Positions 48,763 to 61,315 of a stretch of 64,000 nucleotides of DNA are shown piece after piece. The stretch is from Vitis vinifera (lineage: Eukaryota > Streptophyta > Magnoliopsida > Vitales > Vitaceae). The stretch covers positions 3,116,501 through 3,180,500 of the forward strand of contig NC_081811.1 in NCBI RefSeq assembly GCF_030704535.1, in the 5' to 3' direction. The notes under the pieces were generated by a model. The model made no database searches. It was not told the origin of the DNA and saw nothing but the letters and a program-made list of their open reading frames with translations. Both the position numbers and the translations under genes were made by a program. The number at the start of each line of letters is the position of its first letter. Within the stretch, counting starts at the first letter, position 1.

Positions 48763-50559
48763 GGTTCAGATTTGCATCCATCTTATCTGATTATTCAATC
48801 TGTTCTAGCTTGACAACGTCCAGATTAAGCGTCCACTTATTGTCTTCTGATGAGTCAAGCTATAATAACCAGATTTCTTTGTCGATGTCTATTGATTCGG
48901 ATACCTTCAGCACAACAGATCAGAAAAACTTGTTGCCTCAACTATAACCTCAGTGTAGCTGGAGGCTCATAATCCTGCAGCTTATTGAAAAAAAGATCCA
49001 GTGACTAATCGAAAAACCTGCCCATCATAGGTCCGACCAGTTCTTCCTCTAAGCTACTCAACCTGAGACTTGGAGACATAGGCAAGCTCTGGAGCTTCCT
49101 TTTTCCGATTACTGGAAGCTCACAGAGTGACCTTCCTCATTTCTTCATTCTACAACAGCGAACTCTCTTTCTCAAAAGCACCCCAATCCAAACGGCCAAA
49201 TTCAAAACAAGATGTCCAATACTCCAAAAGAACACCAAAAAAACAGAGAAGAAAGTGAAGAAAACAGAGTGCGTGCAAGAGATGATAATACCATTAAACC
49301 AAACTTTACTTCATGAAGATCGGAGAGCTTAAAACAATCTGGTGGGTTAAGTGAATGGTTTTAACACATAAACAAACAACATCGACACCATGTGACTCAC
49401 ACAGGAATAAACAAAAATCAAGCAAGCAGGGATGAAAACATGCTTAAGATCTTAAACAGTCAAAATGAACATTTCAAATATTAGGAAAGGAGTCAAATAT
49501 GGTTGTGAAAAGGAAAAACCTGAAGTCGAAGACAACCAAAATTTGGATGACTCCTTTTCTCTCTGTGACTGAAATCCCACCTTCTCGTTCTACTCCCTGA
49601 GCTGAGAACTCTCCTCTCAACTCCAAACTCACTCCAGACCAGCCTCTCTTCACTCTCCCCCTCCTCTCTGACTCTCTCTCTCTAGCTAAACTCCTCTAAG
49701 CCTTCCCTCATCCTCAAAATATCTCTAACGGACTCTGAAAAGCACTCCCTACTCCAGCTGCCAGAGACGCTCCTCCATTCACGGCTTCCAGATTCCCATG
49801 CAACGTGTCCCCTTTTGATTGGCTTCCCAAACCACTATTATGATTCTCTCATGGCTTCTCAGGTGTTGACACGTGGCTGACCAAGGCTCTTCCACATGGT
49901 AAAATTGAGCTGCAAGGTAGGAATGACCTAAAAGGGGGTCTACAAATATGCCCCTCTTCGGTAGAGTTCACGAGTGTAAAGAACATGAACACTGGAGTGA
50001 AAAGTAAGTGTGAATAGTGAGTGGAATGAAGTGAACTCTACCGAAGAACCAAGGAGACCCCCATAGAGACACTAGTGAGATATAAACTCACTCAGACTAA
50101 CAGATAAACAACGAGGCTCTAATCCTAAAAGGAAATGATGTCTCAAAAATGCCTCTGCAGCCACACTAAGGATCCAAGCTCCCTCTAAGACGTCTCCAAA
50201 AGTGACTCGAAGATCAATGTCAAAGATGAGTAACAGTCGAACCACCCTAGAGTACAAGAAAGAATGTGCCCGAAGGAAACTACCCTATGTGAACTACATG
50301 AGAAGACTAGGTGTAGGGTGCCCAACAACATGACAAAAATACGCATCACGGAATCAAAGAACTATGTCATGTGCAATGGAATGGGAAGTCTAGAAGAGCA
50401 ATGACGATCAAGCAATGAGCTCCAGGTAACTGAGTGAGGAAAATGACTCTGAAAAACCAAAATGGAGGAATAATGGCGACTCAGAATGCAAAGAAGACTC
50501 AACTATGCAGGTGTGACTCGAAGGTGAACAAGACTCAACTCAATCCGACAAAACAATGA

Positions 50560-52010
50560 CCGATCGATATAGGTGCGGTCCCGACTCAAACTGAACTGAT
50601 AGGAAGATGGTCGATCGATATAGGTGCGGCCCAGACTCAAACTGACGTGATGAATGACCGATCGATATAGGTGCGGTCCCGACTCGAACTGAACTGATAG
50701 GAAGATGGCCGATCGATATAGGTGCGGCCCCGACTCAAATTGACATGATGAATGACCGATCGATATAGGTGCGGTCCCGACTCGAACTGAACTGATAGGA
50801 AGATGGCCGATCGATATAGGTGCGGCCCCGACTCAAACTGACATGATGAATGACCGATCGATATAGGTGCGGTCCCGACTCGAACTGAACTGATAGGAAG
50901 ATGGCCGATCGATATAAGTGCGGCCCCGGACTCTAACTGACAAGACAATGACCGATCGATATAGGTGCGGTCCCGACTCTAACTGAACTGATAGGAAGAT
51001 GGCCGATCGATATAGGTGCGGCCCCGACTCAAACTGACATGATGAATGACCGATCGATATAGGTGCGGTCCCAGAAACTAAACTGATAGAAAGATGGCCG
51101 ATCGATATAGGTGCGGCCCCGACTCAAACTGACATGATGAATGGCCGATCGATATAGGTGCGGTCCCAGAAACTAAACTGATAGGAAGATGGCCGATCGA
51201 TATAGGTGCGGCCCCGACTCAAACTGACATGATGAATGACCGATCGATATAGGTGCGGTCCCAGAAACTAAACTGATAGGATGAATGACCGATCGATATA
51301 GGTGCGGTCCCAGAAACTAAACTGATAGGATGAATGACCGATCGATATAGGTGCGGTCCCAGAAACTAAACTGATAGGATGAATGACCGATCGATATAGG
51401 TGCGGTCCCAGAAACTAAACTGATAGGAAGATGGCCGATCGATATAGGTGCGGCCCCGACTCGAACTGAACTAATAGGAAGATGGCCGATCGATATAGGT
51501 GCGGCCCCGACTCAAACTGACATGATGAATGACCGATCGATATAGGTGCGGTCCCAGAAACTAAACTGATAGGATGAATGACCGATTGATATAGGTGCGG
51601 TCCCAGAAACTAAACTGATAGGAAGATGGCCGATCGATATAGGTGCGGCCCCGACTCAAACTGACATGATGAATGACCGATCGATATAGGTGCGGTCCTA
51701 GAAACTGAACTGATACGAAGATGGCCGATCGATATAGGTGCGGCCCCGGATTCTAACTGAACTGATAGGAAGATGGCCGATCGATATAGGTGCGGCCCCG
51801 ACTCAAACTGACACGATAATGACCGATCGATATAGGTGCGGCCCCGACTCGAACTCAAACTGATAAGATGAATGACCGATCGATATAGGTGCGGTCCCGA
51901 CTCAAACTGACACGACGAATGACCGATCGATATAGGTGCGGTCCCGACTCGAACTGAACTGATAGGAAGATGGCCGATCGATATAGGTGCGGCCCCGGAC
52001 TCTAACTGAC
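50560..52010. repeat. About thirty tandem copies of a roughly 50-bp unit inside the Gypsy element
   Basis: Core CCGATCGATATAGGTGCGG recurs every 45-55 bp, alternating GGTCCC and GGCCCC variants so that a dimer of about 100 bp is also visible. A second variant (CCCAGAAACTAAACTGATAG) is amplified between about 51060 and 51710. The repeats lie between gag and the 3' LTR. Tat/Ogre elements are known to carry such arrays in this region, some of which seed satellites. The open frames across it are translated repeats. Confidence 0.95.
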
Positions 52011-52084
52011 ACTGATGATGATGAATGACTTGGTCAAGTGACCCAAAACCAAAGGATGACTCAGATAATAATGCAAACAAACTC

Positions 52085-53680
52085 GATCGGAGGGGATATG
52101 CCCCAGTATGACAACTCATGCGGATCGACAACTAGGTCGACAGATAATGAAGCCTGTGAAAGGTCCGATGATCTCGGAGAAGGAGGGTATGCCCCAGTAT
52201 GCAACTCAAGGGAATCAACAACTAGATCAAAAGTGAGTGAAACCGGTGGAAGGTTCAATGCTCTCGGAGAAGGGGTATGCCCCAGTATGCAATGACGAAC
52301 AGACAGAGATGCAAAATGCCTCAAAACTACTGTACTCTGAAATATGCTCATCCATCATGTAATGAAAATGTCCAACCTCAAATAGGTAATGCCAAACAGG
52401 ACTATGTATAGTGATACCATGCTGACTAAACAGAAATGACTGACGAATAAAAACAATGATGACCAATGCCCGAAATGTGAAAAACAAGCAAATCAACACT
52501 CAACATGCCAACTGTCAAAATGAAAGCATCAACACTAATAAGTCAGCAATCTGTCAGGCCCTGCCATCATGGAAGATGTTGAACCTAAAGTCCAAAAGAT
52601 ATATGAAAGCACAACCAAGGTGATCGAGGACTGATCTACATCTCCTCATAATCGAGAAAGGGGTGAGGTCATGTGCCATGGTAAGATGTGAAGGATAAAA
52701 GAAGGTGATGGTCAGGCTCCGGTATGAGAGAAGGTATGAAAGTATCCATGGTGAAACGTCTGAGTATGAAATGAAAGGTAGGGAGATATCCGAGATCATC
52801 CAAGTATGCCGAGAAGACTAAACCCAAGGTGTCGATAACTCCATAACCCATCGTAAGTAGCAATCACAAACAGGAAGTCAAGCCTCAATGTCAAAACCTC
52901 CAACAAGGTGGCTATGCCCCAGTATGCAATGAGGACAACATGAAATAATCCAATGATCTCCCTATCACTCGTCAGGTGCTCCAATGTCAAGAACCAATAT
53001 GATCTCCCTCCAAAAGATGGACATGCCCCAATGTAAAGGATCCAAATAGGGTGGCTATGCTCCAATGAAAAATGCTCTCCGTCCCGGCTATGCCCCAGTG
53101 TAAAGTAGTGTATCCGAGTCAGCAAATCAATCAACCTCTACTCCCGGTGCCAAAACGGAAACATCTCAACATAATCCATATGAATCAGAATCCCCGGGCT
53201 CCATGAATGTGAATGCGGTGGCTATGCCCCAGTATAAACCAACTGAAGTGACTATGCTCCAATGACCAATCAAAGTCCATCACCAATGAGAGGGCTACGC
53301 CTCAAATAAAATCGTCATCTCAAAAACCAACCATCGATGAGTAGAGTGTGTCCCAATGCAGAGTATCGAGTAGAGCGACCGTATCTCCAATAAAAACGCC
53401 CTCTGAAATGGCTATGCCCCAGTATAGGGTCATCCCACAACTCCTGATCCATCGTAATCCAAGTGAAGAAGCGAACTGACTATGCCTCAGTGCAAGGCAC
53501 CATCCAGAAAGAAAATGTCATCAATGAGCGGGGTATGCCCCAGTGTAGATAACGTCGCCTCTGAAAGTCCATCACCGATAAGAGGGGTATGCCCCAGTGT
53601 AAATCATCATCTCAACTCCACATCCATAATGCTCTGAGAGATAATCACCGACCAAGCTCGAGTATTGCCCATGTGTGAGC
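52085..53680. repeat. Dispersed TATGCCCCAGT motif, about fifteen copies
   Basis: GGCTATGCCCCAGTAT-like words occur near 52088, 52188, 52268, 52911, 53023, 53055, 53089, 53219, 53250, 53297, 53408, 53480, 53532, 53587 and 53667, at irregular spacing and not as a clean tandem array. Confidence 0.8.
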
Positions 53681-54327
53681 CGTCAAACACAATGTGAAGT
53701 AATGGCCTCAGGGTGGTCTTCAGACATGGGACGTAACGTAGGGCAAGGTAATAGGGTGAAAGAAACGAAAGGAAACTAGGCTAAAAAATCCCAATGATAC
53801 AATCCCCATACCCCTCGTGCATGATATGCAATGCGCAGAAAATGTCATGAGTCCCGGACCTAGGGGTCCCCACACGAAAAGTGATGATAAATGAATGGAT
53901 ACATCGAATAAGCAAGAATAAAGTGTGGATGCTGAACCCATGTCAAACATCAAACAGAATGAGAATAGAATGAGATAAGATGAAATGGAGTGAAACGGAG
54001 GGATAAAATAAAGATGAAAGAAGGCGAAGAGATAGAAAAATGAGTGATGGTCAACCTGCATCAAAGCATGGAAAGTAGTCACATCCGAAATAGACGGAAT
54101 GATGGATAGAGCAAGGATCCAGAGATACAGAAGAAAAGTCGCTCGCATCTCTCACAAAAAACGAATGGGCGAATCATACTCTCACCCAAAATATACATCA
54201 AGATGAATCTAAAAAATAAGCTTTCATACGAGCTCTCTCTATCATATGAACTCAATGAAACAACTTGGCACGTCCATACACATGCCTGATGAAGAATGAT
54301 ACAATGAATAATGCGCTATCATCAATC

Positions 54328-54453
54328 AATTTTTTTATTTTTTTATTTTATTATTTTTTTATTTTTTATTTTTTTTTTATTTTTTTATTTTTTTTATTTT
54401 TATTTTTTTTTTATTTTTTTATTTTTTTTATTTTTTATTTTTTTTTATTTTTT
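54328..54453. repeat. T-rich low-complexity block in the Gypsy element
   Basis: Runs of T broken by single A. It has no coding meaning, although one frame is open across it. Confidence 0.9.
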
Positions 54454-56086
54454 TGCGCGTACGCTGATCAATAGTGAATGAACTCCCATGAAAATACATA
54501 CCCAAATGAATAAACTCTCTCCATGTACTGATGTAACATGAATCCTCACTAACAAGACAACCTCTCAAATAAGATCCCTGGACCATTGCCCATAAGGCGA
54601 ACGGGGGAGGAACGTGACAATCCTCCATGCAGTGACGTGTGAAAAACCACCACTCAAGGTGAAACACGGATAATGTCGAGTAAGCGATGATGAAAGAAAA
54701 GACAGAGAACGAATATCACAAGTGGTGATATATGATATAAGAAAAATAGTGATGAAATGATGTCCAAGTGGAAAATATCACAGTGAAAAGTGAAGAATGA
54801 TGCCTGAATATGTATGTCAGGTTTGGAACTCATGACGTATCCAATCATAGCATGCAAGCGCTACAGGGTCCCTAACCCGGTGTAATAGGTAAATGAGGTG
54901 ATGAAAGAAAAGGCTATGTGCTCGTGTGAAGCTCAAAGGGCTAGCAATGGATAACTCTATATGTGAGGGTGATAAAGTAAATAGGCTCATGAAATGATGG
55001 CCACCCATCCTTTAACCACAACCTCGAACATCGTGCTTTTGAGATCTCACATGGTCAATACTAAAGACTGGCATCCATCCAACATAGTCATGGCGACTCA
55101 TCTGAAATCGCGTAAAAGCCCTCACTGATGCTCTGTGATAACCGTCAATATCCTCGGATAATCACCTCACTCTATCATCATAATCCACTCACCATCGTCT
55201 CATAAAATCACCATCTCTAATCATCCCGACTCTCTGAAGTCATGTGCAATGACTCAAATCTGGATGCTCCATGACGTCTCCTCTACCTCAACAACATCGT
55301 CAAACAATCAAGCCACTCTCTCATCATGATCCATCTATCATCGTGTAAAGCTCACCTCGGGTCTAACCATCTCGGACTCTACCTGGTCAGATCCATGAAA
55401 TGATGGAAAGGATAGGCAATGGTACTGTAGCCTGATAAGGCGAACAGGGATGGTAAAGTCGTACAGTAATACCAAAGGGTGGTGTCATGTCAGGCTCAAA
55501 ATGGGTAGGTCATCAAGTCTGAAAAGGCTAAGGTATGGATGTGGGTATGGTACCACTCTAATCAGAAGGTGAAATGGGTCACAGCCTCAAACTCCCTAGG
55601 TCGATCTCCTGATCCTAGGTCAATAGACTCAATATCCTCCATGATAGGTCAGACCCAAGTGATCGTGATGTAAGTGAAAGATGTATCATATCGAAAGCAT
55701 AACACGCATCAACGCAAGATATGTAAAACACACTCCCGAGAAAAATGCCACAATACTCAAGATAAAATATCATATCACTAAATGAACCAACGAGTACATC
55801 ATGTGTGAAATGGTAAAGGACTACAAACAACTGGACTCTCAACATGAAACTAAAAACAATGACCCTAAACCGAAAACAGGACTCAACAAAACAAAAACAA
55901 CTCTGATGAACTGAAAACTGGACTCAACAAAATGGAAATGAGTCTGATGATGACCATAATCAAAATGAGAAATGCTCTGAACTGAACTGCTACCAAGTGA
56001 TGTACCCATGTCGACTGACCTAAGTCCTCATCCTGGAAGATCCCAGAGCGCCATATGCCAACAGTACCATCAACATCCAAATCGGT

Positions 56087-57565
56087 CTACTGAAGACCAG
56101 GAGGAGGAGGAACTGCATGTGTAGAATGTGTAGGCAGGGGATTGGTGGTCACACTTGGCCTAGCCAAGTCAACCACCCCTGAATCGATCAAATCCTGTAT
56201 CGCATGATGGAGTGCTGAACAACGCTCAGTATCGTGCCCCGGAATCTGATGATACAAGCAATGCTCATGTAAACGGAAATGAGGAGGAATAGGATGGGGC
56301 AAAGGCCTCGGTGCCAAAGGAACAATCACTCCAGCGTCTCTGAGCTTCTCAAAAGCTCTAGTCAAAGTCATACCCAACGGAGTAAACTGTCTCGCGGGCC
56401 TCTGTGCATATGGCCTAGGTAGCGGGTGAGTAGTGGCTCTCGGATGTGGTGGTCGCGGCTGCACGCTAGTCTGAGCAATGTAAGGCTCCTGAGCATAATC
56501 CAACTGATACTGATACTGTGGAAGAGAGAAAGGAGCTCTGACTGTAGGAGGCCTATAAGCTGAGTGAAGCGCGGGCCTCCGGTGCTGATAGCTAATAACA
56601 CCAACCTCTCCAGATCTACCCAATGGTCCAATCAGCTTCTTCCCCTTACTGTCAGGGGAAGAAGTAGTATCTGTCCATAATCCTCGAGCAATGGCCTCCT
56701 CAACACTGAAAGCTGCCTGAACCAAACTCCTGAGATCCTGAAATGGGATGCCCACAAGACGTCTCGCGAACCTCGGCTGTAGGTTCCGAAGAACCATATC
56801 AATCTGATCCTGCTCCTTAGGCCGGTCTACCATACCAGCCACCTTTGCCCTCCAACGAGTGACAAATGAAGAAATAGACTCCTCTGGCCTCTGTCTAGTG
56901 GCCTCCAACTCTCGTCTGGATACATCAATATCGGCACTGAAAGCGAACTGAGTCAGGAACTCACGAGCCACGTCTTCCCAGGTGCGGAGTCTCGAAGGCT
57001 CAACTGAAGCAAACCATCTCTGAGCTGCTCCACTAAGTGACATCGGGAAGAGGGCCACCAACTGCGCATCATCTATACCATGTGCTCTCATGACCGTGCT
57101 GTATAGCCTCAAGTGGATCTTGGGACAACCAATCCCACTGTAACGCTCAATGTCTGGCATGCGAAACTTGGCGGGCAAGCTAGCCGCCGGTATGCCATCC
57201 CTGTCATCCCAAGTCAAACCTCCGTCCTGCAATCTGATCTGTCTCATCATGGACTCAAGCCTCTCAACCTTGGCCTCCTGCTCGGCCAATCGAGTATCCT
57301 CAATAGTAGGAACCATGGGAGGCGGCACTGTGACAGTAGGTGGTGGAATGGTCTCATAATGATCTGCCAGATGGAACGGAGTACCAAGTGAAACCCTAGG
57401 TGGACGAGTCTGTGCTGTCTGAGATGCATGAGGAACTGTCTCATCAATGACCATGCCAACCGGCTGGGGATCCTGGCGAGAACTCTCTATCTGATCCAAG
57501 CGCTTACTGACTCCGGCCATGAACTCCTGAATGGAAGCGAGTGTGGAAGCTAGCTCGTCTGACAT
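56087..57565 (-). mobile_element. Gypsy gag region
   Basis: About 490 residues from MSDELASTLASIQEF. A Retrotrans_gag domain is visible (LSGAAQRWFASVEPSRLRTW, REFLTQFAFSADIDVSRREL, RRELEATRQRPEESISSFV), followed by a Pro-rich part and the Tat/Ogre-type C-terminal motif CLYHQIPGHDTERCSAL with AIQDLIDSG. The frame is open further upstream to 57736, but that part has no gag character. No protease follows. Confidence 0.9.
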
Positions 57566-59531
57566 CTCAACTGAACTGTCTGAACTCAAATATGAATCTG
57601 ATCTGATCAATCGTCCTCCAACTCTCCTCCAAGAATGTGACTCCAGACTCAACCGACTCCTAAACTGACTTCCTACAATGCAAACAAGATGGATGAAGGA
57701 CATGAGATGAAACTCTAAAAGACGACAGTACAACATACAAGCACATGGTCCAGAGGTAGCAATCAGAAATCTGGATATATGACGAGAACTCTGGAGTCAT
57801 AAAGGTGTCCACTGTGAGATGGCTACAAATGTGACTAGAGAATTCCTATCAATAATCCAAGATGAAAGAGGTGTGAAAAACACACTATCACGAGATCGGT
57901 ACTCCATCAATAAACATATACCTTTAACTCAACTTCCAACCCAAGCTCCATAAGAGAAAAAATGATAGGGTGATCAAGGCGAATCTCTCGAAAAAAGTGT
58001 GGATGTGAAAATGCGCCTTTCACCTTTCCGTAATGAAAATATGAGCATCGGGTTGAAAATTGAATCAAGTATCCAACGAAGAAATGAAGTACTCAGCCCG
58101 TGATAGGTGTACAATGCAAAAACAAGATGATCAATGAACATATCCCAAAGTATCAAGTGAGTGACAACAAAGTGAAGGGGTGTGTCGAGCCAAGAAATGA
58201 GAACGAAATCCCTAGGGAGAAAACATGCTAAACTCCTTGAGTAAAAAAACATAATCTAAGGTGACAAGGCGAAAGGTGATCCAACCGATACTCAAACAAA
58301 TAACGATCTCCGAGTACTCTCAACTGGAGACTAAAAAGAGGGAATACTGGATCCGAACTGTAACTAAAGAGGCTCCGAAGGCCCTCAGATGCACCCACGT
58401 GTGAGGAAGGAAGTCCTACTCGAAGGATCTACGGCTCAACCTACGAGGTCAGGTGGCTCTAAATGGATATGGGTGGACTTTAAAAAAATCCCGAGCAGAA
58501 GCGATCATACCCTCCAGCGGTACGCAACCCTCTGCACACCTCAGAAAAGACGGGGCGCTTCCATGCAAGGTGGACATCGCATCCACACATGCACTACCTC
58601 GACATCCCAAGGGGTTTCCTATGGTGAATTCTCTCAAACTCTCAACGCTCAATAGTCAACTAGAGTGCACAGTAATCGGTGTGGGTGCATCCGAAACCCT
58701 AAGAAGATAAAGCAGAAGATGAGACACACTGGTCGCATAAATATCCATGAAACCTAGCTCGGGGCTATACAGGTCTTCAATGATCGGACTCTAATCGACA
58801 ACAATGCGCCGCTCGCCTCCAGAATGCTCCCAAACATCAGTATAGCCCGTCGCTGGACCCTACTCCTAACCTCTATCTCGGTCAGAGTACAAGCACACAC
58901 AAGGCCTCACACTTGCAAAAGTGAGAACCGTAATGAAGGAAGTGACCGAGACTAGAGGGTGGGAGACAAGGAGATAGATATGCGACCCACATAAACAAAC
59001 GGCACACAATCATGCAAAAGGAGGGCAGTCATGCGACACGCAATCAAACAAATCTCAGATATATCATCAATGTACACACACAAAATAAGCGAGAATACGA
59101 CGATCAGATGAATAATGATACAAAGACAACACGCTTAAAGATGATCAAAATAATATACCAACAAGTGGATCAGCATGTCGAGTCGAATGATATACAGTGG
59201 TGAGTGTATGCATGTGAAGTGATTAGAACAATCATGGCAAAATCAGAGTAAATGTGCTAAGCAATGCAATATGATCAATCAATATAAATCAGCAATGTCG
59301 ATGTAGCAAACATATATAATCAGTGAAGCACGAAAAATCACGGCCTCAGAAGCCTCAATCAGGATAAAATCAATCATCATAATCAACATGTCAAAAGTCT
59401 CGAACAGATATAAAATCCGAGTATACATCAAATATCCTCAATGTGCAATCAAGAAATGGGTACCCATTGATCGTCCAATCGAATGCCACGTTTGCTTCAT
59501 TCTAAGTTCAAGCTTGACCCTCTAAAAAAAA

Positions 59532-59549
59532 TCCCCAGTGGAGTCGCCA
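59532..59549 (-). other. Primer-binding site of the Gypsy element
   Basis: TGGCGACTCCACTGGGGA on the minus strand, 3 bp from the end of the 5' LTR. It resembles the complement of the Arg-tRNA 3' end used by Tat/Ogre elements. Confidence 0.75.
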
Positions 59550-60742
59550 TTTTGTGGACCCCGCGTTTCGATCTATCTCAATGCGTTTCCCACTCAATGG
59601 CGAGCTCGATTTTTATTTTATTAGAAAAAATGATTTTTATCGATTAAGAAAATGACTTGGAGTCGCCACTTATTTTTGTTTTATTATTAAAGGGTAAACA
59701 AAATAAGAAAGAAAAACCCTAAGTGTGACTCCTTATTTTGGAAAAGGCGGTCTGTGAAAAACCGGATCGGGTTCGGGGGTCAGGTTACTTCTCGGGAAGG
59801 TATGGTAAAGACCGTAGCACCCCTCTAAGTCCCTAAAGTCGGGTCTCTACTAATAAAATGAAGCTGACATGGCAACCAATGAGAAAGTCAATGAATACCT
59901 AGGACGAATCATGCACATACGAGAATTAAAACATGCAAATAAAATGACTAGGATGCGAGTGGATGTGTACCTGGACCGTGAACGATCAATGCGCTATCAT
60001 AAAACAGGGTTAGTGAGCAATGAACAAAATATAATTAAGCGCATAACATGGAACAAAATAAATCAAACACGCACGATAAGTAAATCAATCAAACAATCAA
60101 TCAATCGTCAATTCACATATGTGGGGCCCCCACCAAAGCCCGTTTATTTTTGCATGAATTAATTCCATAATTTCCATTATTCGGAGTTACAGAATTGAAT
60201 CTATGCTTATTTTTAAAACATTTTAAAAGATCATGAAAGATTTAAAAAAATTGCTTGCCGAATAGAAAGTGGAAGCAAATTTTATTAAAAAGAGATTTCA
60301 AGTGATTCTAAAAAAAAACCTAAAGGTGAAAATTAAAAATAAATAAATAAATAAATTATTTGATAAAAATGGAGTTTGGAAAATTAACAAAGAAACTAGA
60401 AATCGGGAAATTATGTGGAAAATGGGAGTTTTAGGACTTAAAAATAAATCTAAAGATGAAAATTCGAAAAGCAAAAATTGTTTGAAGGATTTGGAAATTT
60501 GACATTATAAAAAAAAAACAATTGGAGGGATTATTAATAAAATGATGTTCAGGAAAATTAATTTGGAAATCATAGGAACAGGAAGTGGGTGATAACACGT
60601 GGCTTCCGATTTACTGCCATTGCCACTATACCCACCATAGTCACCAAGCCCATAGTCAATGCCTCCAAGTGCTCGGTAGGAAATAGGCCCAAAACACTAA
60701 GACGTGCCCCAGAGTTAGAGAAGATGCTGGAGAGATCTTTGA

Positions 60743-61057
60743 TCAAGCCACTTCACCAGATTTATGGCGATAGATCTTTCCGAAGACATGAAGAACGGTG
60801 ACAAAGCCGATAAAGCAAAGGTTCAACACGAGAACCACCGTTGGAGTAATCTTCAAGCCCGGATCGTCATCGGTGTAGAACAAGAGCATGTTGCTCTCGC
60901 TGCTGCCACTGCCGCACCCTCCGGAGCTCTAAAACGACAGTGCGTGTGAGGAGATTGACAACGACACCGTCGAAGACAACCGGTCTACATAACCCTCCAA
61001 CAAGCTTCGTCCTGAAGCTACTTCCGCCGCGGTGCTTTCCACATGTCGTCCATACAT
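60743..61057 (-). pseudogene. Sec61-beta-like segment in the 5' LTR
   Basis: The same segment in the other LTR. It looks broken. Its presence at the same LTR position shows the capture preceded this insertion. Confidence 0.85.
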
Positions 61058-61087
61058 CCAGTGACCCGAATCAGCGCCACCTCGTCC

Positions 61088-61315
61088 TCAACTCCAACGC
61101 AGCTGAATCTCACGCTGCTGTCCAGTTTGACCTGCGTCGGAAAGAACGACGTTGGGGGCCACGCAGGCATCGACGGTGATCTTCGGGAGCCACTGCCCCA
61201 GGGGAATTATCCTTCTCCGTCCTTTTTTTGAGCCTTCAACACTTTCTACAGCAAAAGTCTCCTCAACTTTTGATGGCCCCCACATGTACCAGTTGAGGCT
61301 ATTTATGAATTTCAT
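61088..61315 (-). pseudogene. Gamma-carbonic-anhydrase-like segment in the 5' LTR
   Basis: The translated segment is identical to the copy in the other LTR. Confidence 0.8.

Larger units (their letters stand above)
47000..49944 (-). repeat. 3' LTR of the Gypsy element
   Basis: 2,945 bp, near-identical to 59553-62497. It holds the captured Sec61-beta-like and gamma-CA-like segments. Confidence 0.95.

Noticed and set aside
50637-52131. Long minus-strand frames of 103-173 residues
   Set aside because: They translate the tandem repeat, with ISIGHL-type repeated words; not a protein gene.
54265-54474. Phe/Tyr-rich 69-residue frame
   Set aside because: Translation of a T-rich low-complexity block.
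58389-58710. Overlapping frames on both strands inside the Gypsy element
   Set aside because: Leader region between the primer site and gag; no domain recognised.
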